From Thalassoglobus neptunius (lineage in GTDB: Bacteria > Planctomycetota > Planctomycetia > Planctomycetales > Planctomycetaceae): a stretch of 52,682 bases of DNA. Location: the NCBI RefSeq assembly GCF_007859735.1, contig NZ_SIHI01000024.1, forward strand, positions 1 to 52,682. The letters run 5' to 3'. The translations under genes were made by a program, and so were the position numbers. Position 1 is the stretch's first letter. The number at the start of each line of letters is the position of its first letter. This document shows positions 10,459-18,212 of this stretch, one piece after another. The notes under the pieces are model-generated. The model saw only the letters and a program-made list of their open reading frames with translations. It made no database searches and had not been told where the DNA came from.

Positions 10459-11492
10459 TGGAGGGTTTCCTGTCTGCGACTCAGCTCCTGAATCACGATC
10501 TTCTGGGCCGTCGCGTCTCGACGCAGATCGGCGAGGCTGTGGTACATCCTCGCCATCGATTGCAGTGTCTCGTTGCAGCGGACGATCTCGCGGAACTCCG
10601 AATCACTCAGTGATTCGACGCGTTCTCGTTGCTGACGTTCGATCGCGAGTTGTTGCTCTCGATCGAAGTCGAGCTGCTGTTGCTCGCCGTTGACCCAGCC
10701 ATCGGTCGGTTCAAGCCAGGTGCGGGCTTTCTGCACCCGGACGAACAACGCACCCGGCCGCCAGGAAGGCGTTCGGAGCTGGTCGAAGGCGGCGATGATC
10801 GCCAGCACGTGGTCGGCGTCGACAAACCGCGATGCGGATCGAATGGCGGCATCGTAGGCTTGAACTCCTCGCCGATATAACTCCTCTTCCACCTCTTCCC
10901 AACTCGCCGCAGATGCTGATGAAACTTTGGGGGGAGAGGGGGGAGACGCTTCTCTTGTGCGGTTCTCTGGGCGGTTCTTATATGGTGCGAGGGACACAGT
11001 GTCCTCTGGGTCGGTCTCAATGTCCTCTGGCTGAGCCACAGTGTCCTCTGGGTTTTTGGTCGATCGTGCACCCGGACGGTGTGTCGCCGATCGATTTTTC
11101 TTGCGTGCACCCGGACGGCGTGCTCGCTTTGGTTTTGGCTCCGGACGGCAGCCAAACACCACATCCCAGTTGATTGCGACTTTTAGCAGAGGATGACCTC
11201 TTTTCGTCGTCTCGTTCCAGACGGTGACCAGGCCAATCGATCGCAGTGCATCAATGGCCCTCTGAACGGTCTTCGTGCTGAGACGAACGCACGCAGCCAT
11301 CGTTTCGAGCGATGGCCAGGCTTCCTCCTTTTCTCTTTGGTGATCATCAATCATGCGCAGCACTGAGGCCGCTGTCGCTCGTGAGACGGGACGTCCATAA
11401 CCGCGGAGGCGCTTCGGGAATGGGTATTCGTTCAACGCCCTCAGTTGTGCCCCACGGTTCCAGTCGAGTCCCTGCTGTTTCCGTTTGGACAT
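10455..11492 (-). CDS. Helix-turn-helix protein, replication-initiator-like, 345 residues
   Basis: The start at the ATG at 11492 follows AAAGGACAGGGA and lies 11 bp after the csrA stop. An N-terminal winged helix-turn-helix is visible around residues 50-110: SLETMAACVRLSTKTVQRAI, then DALRSIGLV and a basic wing. This is the type used by phage and plasmid replication proteins. A low-complexity middle follows, with repeated PEDT and RRPGAR motifs, then a C-terminal domain ending in a glutamine-rich coiled region (EQQQLDFDREQQLAIERQQ). It could start replication of the element or be a transcription regulator. The choice cannot be made from sequence. Confidence 0.7.
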   Translation of the reverse strand: MSKRKQQGLDWNRGAQLRALNEYPFPKRLRGYGRPVSRATAASVLRMIDDHQREKEEAWPSLETMAACVRLSTKTVQRAIDALRSIGLVTVWNETTKRGHPLLKVAINWDVVFGCRPEPKPKRARRPGARKKNRSATHRPGARSTKNPEDTVAQPEDIETDPEDTVSLAPYKNRPENRTREASPPSPPKVSSASAASWEEVEEELYRRGVQAYDAAIRSASRFVDADHVLAIIAAFDQLRTPSWRPGALFVRVQKARTWLEPTDGWVNGEQQQLDFDREQQLAIERQQRERVESLSDSEFREIVRCNETLQSMARMYHSLADLRRDATAQKIVIQELSRRQETLQ

Positions 11493-11503
11493 TCCCTGTC
11501 CTT

Positions 11504-11701
11504 TCAAGCAGACTCTGCAGCTGAGACCTTCGTGTTCATGCGATCCCAGATCTCCCGACGATGAACGCCGATCGACCTGGGAGCCTCGATTCCCATGCGA
11601 ACTTTGTCACCGCGAATCGAGACCGCTTTGATCTCGATTCGACGGCCATCCTCCAACACAAGGATGATGTCCTCATCGACGTGTCGTGATAACACAAGCA
11701 T
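11504..11701 (-). CDS. csrA: CsrA-family translational regulator carried in the element operon
   Basis: The product has 65 residues and starts MLVLSRHVDEDIIL. It has the RRIEIKAVSIRGDKVRMGIEAP core and the VHRREIW motif whose arginine contacts the GGA of target RNAs. CsrA dimers bind hairpin GGA sites near ribosome sites and repress or stabilise mRNAs. The gene has a clear AGGAG ribosome site and sits between two unknown element genes. It is therefore probably an element-encoded copy that acts on the element or host mRNAs, which is an inference. Many ribosome sites in this operon contain GGA. Confidence 0.9.
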   Translation of the reverse strand: MLVLSRHVDEDIILVLEDGRRIEIKAVSIRGDKVRMGIEAPRSIGVHRREIWDRMNTKVSAAESA

Positions 11702-11722
11702 CGTGCTTCTCCTGATCCAACG

Positions 11723-12379
11723 TTAAAACAGGCTGGTTTGCCGATTGGCTCCCTGCACGACGACCGGCCTGCGATCGATCGTCATGGTTTGTTGCCGGGG
11801 AACCGGCGGTTCAGTGATTTCGTTGTTGAGCGTTTCAGAGACCAGCTGGTCGAGTGTCACAATCCTCTGTGGCCGGGCGGAGCAGTCGGTCAGCTTCTTC
11901 GACCAGGTGTGAATCAGATAACGACGCTTCGCCCGTGTCGCGAAGACGTTGCCGAACTGATTCAATGGGCCGGACCACTCCAATCCGAAGTCACGGCAGC
12001 GATCGAGGAACGTCTCGTGTTCTGGTGTCGTCTCACCGACGACCTCGTGGGTCCGATCGTGCACCAGTAATCTCTTTTGAGTCGGCGTCACGTGTTGTTC
12101 AGTTGGAGCCGGTTCGGGAGTCTCTGCAGGTGGGCCATCCCACCACGGTCCTTCGTGAAACTCTTGCTCACCCACAGTGCCCCAGAAGTTCCAGCGACCC
12201 GTCTCCAGGTCGATCGAGAACTGCCGTCCGGCCAATTCGGCGAGCTTGGTTCCTCCCCGCGTCCCATCGGGCAGCAACTGCAGCCCGTACCAGCGAAGTC
12301 CATGCTGCGAACGAAACGGCTTCATCGCGATCGCGAAACCAGCGTTCTCCAAATGTGACCTGCGATCATCCGGGCTCAT
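11723..12379 (-). CDS. Unknown element protein, 218 residues
   Basis: I do not recognise the family. The ATG at 12379 overlaps the stop of the frame above by 4 nt (ATGA), and the stop is 21 bp before csrA. The N-terminal half has tryptophan-rich segments (HGLRWYGLQLLPDGTRGG, TGRWNFWGTVGEQEF, GPWWDGPP). The C-terminal half has a basic segment (ATRAKRRYLIHTWSKK) and a proline-rich tail. There are no membrane segments or cysteine clusters. The position in the integrase-led operon suggests a conserved element function. Confidence 0.65.
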   Translation of the reverse strand: MSPDDRRSHLENAGFAIAMKPFRSQHGLRWYGLQLLPDGTRGGTKLAELAGRQFSIDLETGRWNFWGTVGEQEFHEGPWWDGPPAETPEPAPTEQHVTPTQKRLLVHDRTHEVVGETTPEHETFLDRCRDFGLEWSGPLNQFGNVFATRAKRRYLIHTWSKKLTDCSARPQRIVTLDQLVSETLNNEITEPPVPRQQTMTIDRRPVVVQGANRQTSLF

Positions 12380-12699
12380 GACTCAACATCCTCCCGATGG
12401 ATCTTGGAAACGCCTGGGCAGGGAAATCGGCAACTCACTGATGATTCAAAAAAGAAGCTGCCCTGGAGCAACCCCGCTTCGACGGGCCGTTCGAAGCTTG
12501 GGTATTCGCGTTGCTCGACAGGGCAGCGATCAAGGCAGGCGGGCTGCCCTGCCTTGATGATTCCGGCCGCCATACACAGGCAGCCGCCGACGCCACGCAG
12601 CGACGGGTTGAGTAAGAAAGGTCGGTCCGGTTCTGGAGTAACATCCGGACCGACCAAGGCCAGCAACACACCGACCGCACTTGAAGTTCGAAAGCACAC
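12376..12699 (-). CDS. Possible small element gene between integrase and the 218-residue gene
   Basis: A frame ending at 12376 overlaps the start of the next gene by exactly 4 nt (ATGA), the pattern of the rest of this operon. Its translation has cysteines in GGCLCMAAGIIKAGQPACLD and a hydrophilic end (SKIHREDVES). The start is uncertain: GTG at 12699, GTG at 12669 and TTG at 12657 are all possible and none has a good ribosome site. The same frame stays open far upstream through the integrase gene, so openness alone proves little. Function unknown. Confidence 0.35.
   Translation of the reverse strand: MCFRTSSAVGVLLALVGPDVTPEPDRPFLLNPSLRGVGGCLCMAAGIIKAGQPACLDRCPVEQREYPSFERPVEAGLLQGSFFFESSVSCRFPCPGVSKIHREDVES
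12530..12557. repeat. Perfect 10-bp inverted repeat
   Basis: TCAAGGCAGG (12530-12539) and CCTGCCTTGA (12548-12557) form a 10-bp stem with an 8-nt loop. It lies about 200 bp downstream of the integrase stop, inside the uncertain small gene. It has no U-run and could be a hairpin, an RNA regulatory site or a protein-binding palindrome. Confidence 0.75.
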
Positions 12700-12752
12700 G
12701 ATGAAAGAAGAGGCTGCGCGTTGCAGGGCAACCGTCGAAACGCAATTCCCAG

Positions 12753-13787
12753 TTATCCGATTTCGGAAAAGCACGCCGGCACCGGCGCCGCGTTGATCGC
12801 TTCCCGAATCGCGTTCGTCGGTTGTTCGTAATTCTGCGCGGAAACGCCCTGCACGGAATGACCGGCAATCCACGACCCCAACTTGATCGAATCGAACGCC
12901 GCGTTGTATTCCGTCACGACCCGCTGCCGAAAGTTCTTCAGATCCACATCGGGAAGCCCGGCCGCGTCGCGTATTTCGCTTCGCCACGTCGCATAGTAGC
13001 CCCGTTCCCACGCTTGGCGTTTCTTCGACCAGCCGCCCGGACGATTGAAGCCAACAAACACCCGGTCGGAATTTTGGCGATAGATCGACCGCAGATGCGC
13101 TTCGACGTTTTCCGTCATCGGCAACCCTTGCAGCTTCCCCGTTTTCGACGCTCGGAAACGAATTCGCTTGTCGGACCATAAAACGTTGTCCCAGCGGAGG
13201 CGCAGACAATCTTCGGTCCGTTGTCCGTAGGTCCATTGCAGCACCAACACGACCCGCCACAAAAGCGGCGTCGGAGGCATCCAACCGCCGCATGACGGAT
13301 ACGTCGCCGAAGAACATCCCCGCCACAATTTCGTGACGTCGTCGACAGTCAAAAGTTCGCGTTTCGGCAACGGTTCGGCTTTCGAAAATCCCCACGAATC
13401 GGTCAGGTCGGACAACGTCGGCACCGCCGAAATCAATCCAGCTCGGCAGGCGACTCCAAACAGCCGCCGCAAATGCCTCAGATACTTGTTCGCCGTCGTT
13501 CGCCGTACCGTTCCATCGGCGACCAGCTCCGTCCGAAACATCCGAATCGTTTCGCCGTCGACGTCGGCAACCGGAACAGCCCCGACGATGCGGTCCCAAT
13601 GTGACAGCGCTGTTCGATATTCCTTCAGAGTGTTTTTCACCACGTCGGCGATCGGTTCGTAGCGTTGTTCGAAAACGTCTCGGATCGATTCGGGAGACGA
13701 GGCCCCGCAATCGTTCGCCCGGTCGCGCAAAAACTGTTGAAAGTTGATCACGTCCGGAGTCTTGGACGGACTGGTTGTTGAAATCAT
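12753..13787 (-). CDS. Tyrosine recombinase (integrase), atypical catalytic box
   Basis: The product has 344 residues. An N-terminal SAM-like DNA-binding region (about 50-150) is followed by the catalytic domain. Catalytic Arg is in TYGQRTEDCLRLRWDNV, Lys in ASKTGKLQGLPM and the second His in AGHSVQG. The nucleophile Tyr is in SAQNYEQP. Box II reads KNFR where most members have HxxR, so Lys replaces the usual His. Such enzymes cut and rejoin attachment sites by a covalent Tyr-DNA intermediate. The start follows AGAGGA. It heads the minus-strand operon that contains csrA. The same sequence is also open in another minus frame, but only this frame shows family motifs. Confidence 0.88.
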   Translation of the reverse strand: MISTTSPSKTPDVINFQQFLRDRANDCGASSPESIRDVFEQRYEPIADVVKNTLKEYRTALSHWDRIVGAVPVADVDGETIRMFRTELVADGTVRRTTANKYLRHLRRLFGVACRAGLISAVPTLSDLTDSWGFSKAEPLPKRELLTVDDVTKLWRGCSSATYPSCGGWMPPTPLLWRVVLVLQWTYGQRTEDCLRLRWDNVLWSDKRIRFRASKTGKLQGLPMTENVEAHLRSIYRQNSDRVFVGFNRPGGWSKKRQAWERGYYATWRSEIRDAAGLPDVDLKNFRQRVVTEYNAAFDSIKLGSWIAGHSVQGVSAQNYEQPTNAIREAINAAPVPACFSEIG

Positions 13788-14468
13788 CAGCGGAATTCCT
13801 CTCTACAGAATCCCGTCGTTCCGTCGGCAATCGCAAACATCCAGGTCGATCCGTCAGAACGTCGACCCCAAGCCCCGAGGAGCGCAGCAGAAACCAGCGC
13901 GAGAGAAAACCGTTATGGCTGATCGGTCAAGTCAATCAGCCACAACGGTCGAACAAGATGCGAAGCCGAAGCAGCGCATAAAAAAACTCGCTAACAAGTT
14001 CCGGCCTAACCCCAAATACGAGGGCGGGCAGTCGGTCAATTCACATTCACCGCCGCCCCGGAACTGGTCGCGAGTTGCAACACAATTTCAAGACTCACTG
14101 AGACGCTCAGCAGGCGGTATTTCTAATAGGCACCGGTAAACATAAAAACAAAGTTCGCCGGATTGCAACCGACCCGTCGTCAGAAAAAGAACAAACGGAA
14201 AAGATTTCTAAGTCATTTCGGAAAAGCCGAACGCCCCCGAATTCGCCCGAAATTTCGGTCGCACGTTTCAGGAACGCAACCTAGCGTGAAGTCGAGATGA
14301 AGACGACTCAGCCCGCCGAACAGCCCACCCAAACAACTCCGCTGATGATTCCAAGCAAGCACAAAAACCGCGCGACGACGAACGAAAGCTTGGCCTACCA
14401 AATCGTTCCCACGCTCGCCCGTCGCGCGGTTTAAAGCCTAGAATCGAATTGGAATAACTAATCGCTTG
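13788..14468. other. Region beside the integrase with no confident gene
   Basis: About 680 bp upstream of the integrase. A plus-strand frame with ATG at 13915 encodes a basic, Pro/Ser-rich peptide without family features, and a 45-codon frame at 14297-14434 contains the inverted repeat described separately. Neither has a good ribosome site. The integrase promoter and an element end could lie here. Confidence 0.4.
14365..14432. repeat. Perfect 13-bp inverted repeat with 42-bp spacing
   Basis: AAACCGCGCGACG at 14365-14377 is the exact reverse complement of CGTCGCGCGGTTT at 14420-14432. The arms are GC-rich and flanked by A or T tracts. The pair may be an end of a small element, a long hairpin or terminator, or a recombination site. 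It lies between the integrase and the next gene. Confidence 0.75.
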
Positions 14469-15008
14469 CTACTCAGATTGTGGAACCACATTCGTCATCA
14501 TGACCCACGCTAAGTCACCGGAATAAGTGCCGTCGAGCAAGCGAACCTTGTAAAACGAGACGGAGACCATGGAATACGAACGTTCCAGAATTAGACAATT
14601 CGTGTCGGCGTCGGTCGCCATCAATTCACCTGCAAAAGCCATTTCACGCAATCCGAGGTCATCACCTGCAACGGAATTTGCATGCCACTTGCGAAACGCT
14701 GATTCCGAAGTTGCAAAGATCACTGCGCTACCATCGTCAGCGTACAATTTCGCTCGATCACCGACATTGAAAATCTTTCGAGTAGTTTTTGATTTTTCAA
14801 CCGTTTCGGATTTCTCAGTCGACTCGACTTCCTCAAGTGTCGCCTCACCATCACCAGAGATCGTCTCATGTTTTTCCGAAACCGAATTCGGTTGTTCGTC
14901 TTTCGATTCCCGCGATTCTCCAACGACGGACCACATTACGTACGACCCGTAATTGTATCCGATAAAGAACGACGCACAGCACGCCCAAAGAACATGTTTC
15001 GGCTTCAC
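14469..15008 (-). CDS. Membrane-anchored unknown protein, about 179 residues
   Basis: I favour the GTG at 15008, which follows GGGGGAA; a TTG 24 bp upstream is an alternative. A single hydrophobic segment near the N-terminus (HVLWACCASFFIGYNYGSYV) looks like a membrane anchor or uncleaved signal. A Glu/Ser/Lys-rich linker follows, then a small domain with NVGDRAKLYADDGSAVIF and LLDGTYSGDLAWVM that resembles an SH3-like beta barrel. No enzyme motifs are present. The gene lies between the integrase region and tRNA-Arg, so it could be either element or core DNA. Confidence 0.7.
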   Translation of the reverse strand: MKPKHVLWACCASFFIGYNYGSYVMWSVVGESRESKDEQPNSVSEKHETISGDGEATLEEVESTEKSETVEKSKTTRKIFNVGDRAKLYADDGSAVIFATSESAFRKWHANSVAGDDLGLREMAFAGELMATDADTNCLILERSYSMVSVSFYKVRLLDGTYSGDLAWVMMTNVVPQSE

Positions 15009-15222
15009 GATTCCCCCACGGTACGGTCTCAAGATCGAACGAGAGACCAGTGTACAGAGCGCATCGACGGCAAGCGTTCAAATTCTTTTGATGTTATCGC
15101 CCGTTGAGCTGAAGGAACCGCCGCACTGTTCGCGCTTGGCCTACACTGAAATACAAGTGCCCGGCCCTTACGGGTACCGGCAACCGTTCCCAGAACAGCG
15201 ATTCCATCAGATCAACGGACCA

Positions 15223-15251
15223 CGGATCGCGGATTGTTAGTCCGCTATCCG
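15223..15251. repeat. Imperfect palindrome mimicking the tRNA-Arg anticodon arm
   Basis: Arms CGGAT-C-GCGGA (15223-15233) and TCCGC-T-ATCCG (15241-15251) pair around a 7-nt loop with one mismatch. The sequence GCGGATT...AGTCCGCT...ATCC matches the anticodon arm of the tRNA-Arg gene that begins 20 bp away. It may be a duplicated tRNA fragment or a structure in the tRNA trailer. Confidence 0.6.
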
Positions 15252-15270
15252 GAAACTACTGAATATCCAG

Positions 15271-15344
15271 TACGCCCGAAGGGATTCGAACCCCTGACCT
15301 GCGGATTAGAAGTCCGCTGCTCTATCCAGCTGAGCTACGGGCGC
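15271..15344 (-). tRNA. tRNA-Arg(TCT)
   Basis: The minus strand folds as a full cloverleaf. The acceptor stem GCGCCCG pairs with CGGGCGT, with one G-U pair. The D arm is GCTCAGCTGGATAGAGC. The anticodon loop CTTCTAA holds TCT, and the T arm is AGGGGTTCGAATCCCT. The 3' CCA is not encoded. The 3' end faces the integrase region, as expected if an element had entered at this tRNA. Confidence 0.96.
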
Positions 15345-15810
15345 TGAGAACTCGAATCACATTTTCACTTAAAACCAGTTCGCAAAATAACTTACAGCAC
15401 AAATGCGGAGTCATTTTGCGGAATGAGAATGGATTGAGTCGGGGGAATCTTAGACAGAAGGCTCCCGGGATGCCAGCGGGGCGCAGTTGCAGATCTGTGT
15501 GAATTCCGGGAGAAGTCGATTCTCCCCGCCGATGAACGTGACTTCCGCAAACGCCGTCAACGACCGACGGAATGGCATCGAGTTGTACTGAGACGTCGAT
15601 TGGCCTATATTTCGCCTCTGGTCGACTGACCCAGCGGTTGCGTTGCGCAAATTCAATGGCGACTTTGTGCTGGGTGAGATGTGCTGGAAACAGGCTCGCG
15701 GGTCAACCTCATCGCACCCGGTGAGAGAGATTCCCTTCATTTGAAGAGACTTGAGCCTGTCACTGTGGACAAGCAGAACCTATTCAAAGAACTCATTTTT
15801 CGGGTTATTC
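15345..15810. other. Intergenic region between tRNA-Arg and the first dehydratase gene
   Basis: About 465 bp. It should hold promoters for tRNA-Arg (minus strand) and the fab-like genes (plus strand). A 96-codon minus-strand frame (15450-15740) has no recognisable features and I do not call it. Confidence 0.4.
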
Positions 15811-16311
15811 ATGCGATTTTCGTTGATTGATCGAATCACCGGACTTGAGCGTGATGAATCAATCACCGCGATCAAGAACCTGACACTTGCTGAGGAATAC
15901 CTGCAAGACCACTTTCCTGGATTCCCGGTCATGCCCGGTGTTCTACTTGTGGAGTCACTCGTTCAGAGTTGCAGTTGGTTGATGCGATCTTCGTGCGACT
16001 TCGCATACAGCACTGTTCTTCTCGAAGAAGCGAGAGCAGTGAAATTCAACAAGTTTCTGGCCCCCGGGAATTCGATGAGCATCGATTGCCGAGTTCAGAA
16101 GAAAAACGAAGACCGAACCCGGTGGACATTCAAAGCAGCCGGTTCTGTCGATGATACCAATATCGTGAGTGCAAAATTGACGCTCACACAGTTCAATCTT
16201 GCGGATCAGTATCCGAAGATTGCAGCAGGCGATGAATTACAAACCCACCACGCGAAAGAATTGTTCGCGACACTGTGTGGAGAAGAACTCACGAAGGCGT
16301 CATCTGTTTAG
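15811..16311 (+). CDS. FabZ-like 3-hydroxyacyl-ACP dehydratase, first copy
   Basis: I choose the ATG at 15811, giving 166 residues starting MRFSLIDRITGLERDE, the usual N-terminus of this group. A 20-residue upstream extension is unlikely. The hotdog-fold motif LQDHFPGFPVMPGVLLVESL is present, with catalytic His34 and Glu48. FabZ removes water from 3-hydroxyacyl-ACP in fatty-acid-type elongation. It precedes fabG by 226 bp on the same strand. A C-terminal tail of about 20 residues is longer than in plain FabZ. Confidence 0.85.
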   Translation: MRFSLIDRITGLERDESITAIKNLTLAEEYLQDHFPGFPVMPGVLLVESLVQSCSWLMRSSCDFAYSTVLLEEARAVKFNKFLAPGNSMSIDCRVQKKNEDRTRWTFKAAGSVDDTNIVSAKLTLTQFNLADQYPKIAAGDELQTHHAKELFATLCGEELTKASSV

Positions 16312-16537
16312 ATGATCAACTCGGACCGGACCCTTCGATTCGTAATTCATTGAGACAGCCAAAACATCAAGTGAAGCATTGACACTCATCGGAAACGGAT
16401 GGAGTCGATCCCAACACTTTCGTTCAACAGGTGGAAGTTGTCGTTGCACCTGAAGAACGTAAGTCCCAGTGTTTCATCAGAGATTCATTAACATACCAGG
16501 TTCTGGAATCCCAGAACGTACAGGCTGAGAGGAAGCA

Positions 16538-17293
16538 ATGTTCAACCTTGACGGACGTGTCGCTTTGGTGACTGGCGGAAGCCGGGGAATCGGAAAAGCT
16601 GTCGTTGAAGGACTTGCGCGAGCGGGTGCGAAAGTCGCATTTGTCTATCGTTCGAGCAAAGAAGCCGCCGACGCAATGGTTTCTGAACTGGCAGAACAAA
16701 ACTTCGAAACGTTCGCCATTCAAGGTGATGTTTCAAGCAAAGACGACGCAGAACGCATCGTCGCTGAAGTGGTCGAGAAGTGGGAACGGATCGATATCCT
16801 CGTCAATAACGCGGGAATCATCAAAGACGGCCTCCTCGCGACAATGGAGAAAGAAGACTGGCAAGCTGTCATCGACACAAACCTGACCGGCGTTTACAAC
16901 TTCGCTCAGTCGGTCATGCGTCAGATGATGTCTCAGCGGTATGGTCGAATCATCAGCGTCTCCAGCGTGGCTGCCGAGTTCGGAAATCAGGGACAGGTCA
17001 ACTACGCCGCCAGCAAAGGGGGCATCCAGGGGTTGACCCGATGCCTCGCCACAGAAGTTGGTCGTCGGAATATCACCGTGAACGCCGTCGCTCCGGGGTT
17101 CATTGAAACCGATATGACCGTGGCTGTCCGAAACGCAGCTGAAGGCGAAATCAAGAAACGCATTTCCGTTCGACGTCTAGGAAAACCTGAGGATATCGCC
17201 AACGCGGTTGTTTTCCTGGCAAGCGAAGAAGCTGGGTACGTGACCGGACACGTTTTGACCGTCGACGGCGGATTGACGCTCGGCGGCTTTTGA
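16538..17293 (+). CDS. fabG: 3-oxoacyl-ACP reductase FabG-like (SDR)
   Basis: The product has 251 residues and starts MFNLDGRVALVTGGSRGIGK, with the NADP-binding TGxxxGxG motif. It has NNAG at 90-93, a conserved Asn at 115, and the catalytic residues S143, Y156 and K160 in SSVAAEFGN and QVNYAASKG. The C-terminal EDIANAVVFLASEEAGYVTG and VDGGL are typical of FabG. It reduces 3-oxoacyl-ACP using NADPH. The start follows AGAGGAAGCA. Its neighbours are two dehydratases and an ACP, so it likely works on the same carrier. Confidence 0.92.
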   Translation: MFNLDGRVALVTGGSRGIGKAVVEGLARAGAKVAFVYRSSKEAADAMVSELAEQNFETFAIQGDVSSKDDAERIVAEVVEKWERIDILVNNAGIIKDGLLATMEKEDWQAVIDTNLTGVYNFAQSVMRQMMSQRYGRIISVSSVAAEFGNQGQVNYAASKGGIQGLTRCLATEVGRRNITVNAVAPGFIETDMTVAVRNAAEGEIKKRISVRRLGKPEDIANAVVFLASEEAGYVTGHVLTVDGGLTLGGF

Positions 17294-17582
17294 GAAGAAT
17301 TCACGAAACGAATTGACCTTGTTGATTCGTTCGAACTATTTGATGATAGAGGCAAGTGACGATTGTGGCTTGCCGTGCCAGAATTGTCTGGCTGATGCGA
17401 AGATTCACACCAGGATTGGGTCGAGAATGTGGGATTCACGACCGATTCCGATGAATGAGTGAATTCAAATTGATCCGAGTTCGAGGCATTCTCACCGTTG
17501 TCTGTGAATTCATCCTTGGTTGGGAATTGACGGTGGGAAGTGAGTCGTATTGACTCGAACATTGACTTTGGAGTTCGTGGAT

Positions 17583-17972
17583 ATGGCAGATCAAGAAGAA
17601 GTGTTTGAGAAGATTCGAGAAGTACTCGAAGACGCTCTCGGAGTCGACGAAGACGAAGTCACTCCTGAAGCAACCCTGATTGGCGATTTGGGTGCAGAGT
17701 CGATCGACTTCCTCGACATTGTTTTTCGACTGGAGAAAGCTTTCGATATCAAGATTCCTCGTGGAGAACTCTTCCCCGAAAATCTTGCTTCCGCCGATTC
17801 AGGGTTTGTCGTTGATGGCAAAGTCACTGAGACCGGGATCGCAGAGATGCGAGAAAAGATGCCTCACGCAGACATCGACAGCTTCGCGAAAGATCCAGCA
17901 GTTACCAACGTCCAGAATCTTTTCACCGTCGACATGATTTGCAAATTCGTCGGCAGCAAACTGGACGGCTAA
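17583..17972 (+). CDS. Acyl carrier protein with long C-terminal extension
   Basis: The product has 129 residues from the ATG at 17583, against about 78 for a standard ACP. The four-helix ACP core runs to about residue 85. The phosphopantetheine serine is Ser40 in LIGDLGAESIDFLDIVF. The extra segment (VVDGKVTETGIAEM, HADIDSFAKDPAVTNVQNLF) is acidic and partly helical. The gene lies between fabG and the second dehydratase and is followed by a terminator. It probably serves a dedicated lipid or polyketide-like pathway rather than bulk fatty-acid synthesis, which is an inference. Confidence 0.88.
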   Translation: MADQEEVFEKIREVLEDALGVDEDEVTPEATLIGDLGAESIDFLDIVFRLEKAFDIKIPRGELFPENLASADSGFVVDGKVTETGIAEMREKMPHADIDSFAKDPAVTNVQNLFTVDMICKFVGSKLDG

Positions 17973-18059
17973 ATCGTATTCATGATTTCTCAGCACTTGC
18001 CTGAACTCGTTTCTGTCGCTCGTGCGAGTCAAATGAAGTCGGTTTTCGTTGATTTCACA

Positions 18060-18092
18060 ACGACCGTATGTCACGACATGCGGTCGTTTTTT
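18060..18092 (+). terminator. Rho-independent terminator after the ACP gene
   Basis: ACGACCGTATGT pairs with ACATGCGGTCGT to form a 12-bp stem (one G-U pair) with a 4-nt loop. It is followed directly by TTTTTT on the plus strand. It ends the fabZ-fabG-ACP transcript 90 bp after the ACP stop. Confidence 0.9.
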
Positions 18093-18212
18093 GTTCACAA
18101 TCCGTTCCGGTGTTGAATCACGATTTCATTCAGTATGATTCTTACGAACGTGCTGTCATGGTGATCGAGACTCAAAAGAGATACAGACGTTGCTCGTAAG
18201 AAGGCAGAAGAG

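Noticed and set aside
12700-13836. A minus-strand frame open for 486 codons (12376-13836) across the integrase gene
   Set aside because: Its translation through the integrase is Arg/Ser-rich and has no family motifs, whereas the overlapping frame has recombinase residues. Only the 3' end is kept as a possible small gene.
15450-15740. Minus-strand frame of 96 codons between tRNA-Arg and the first dehydratase
   Set aside because: No homology recognised, no ribosome site, and composition like non-coding DNA.
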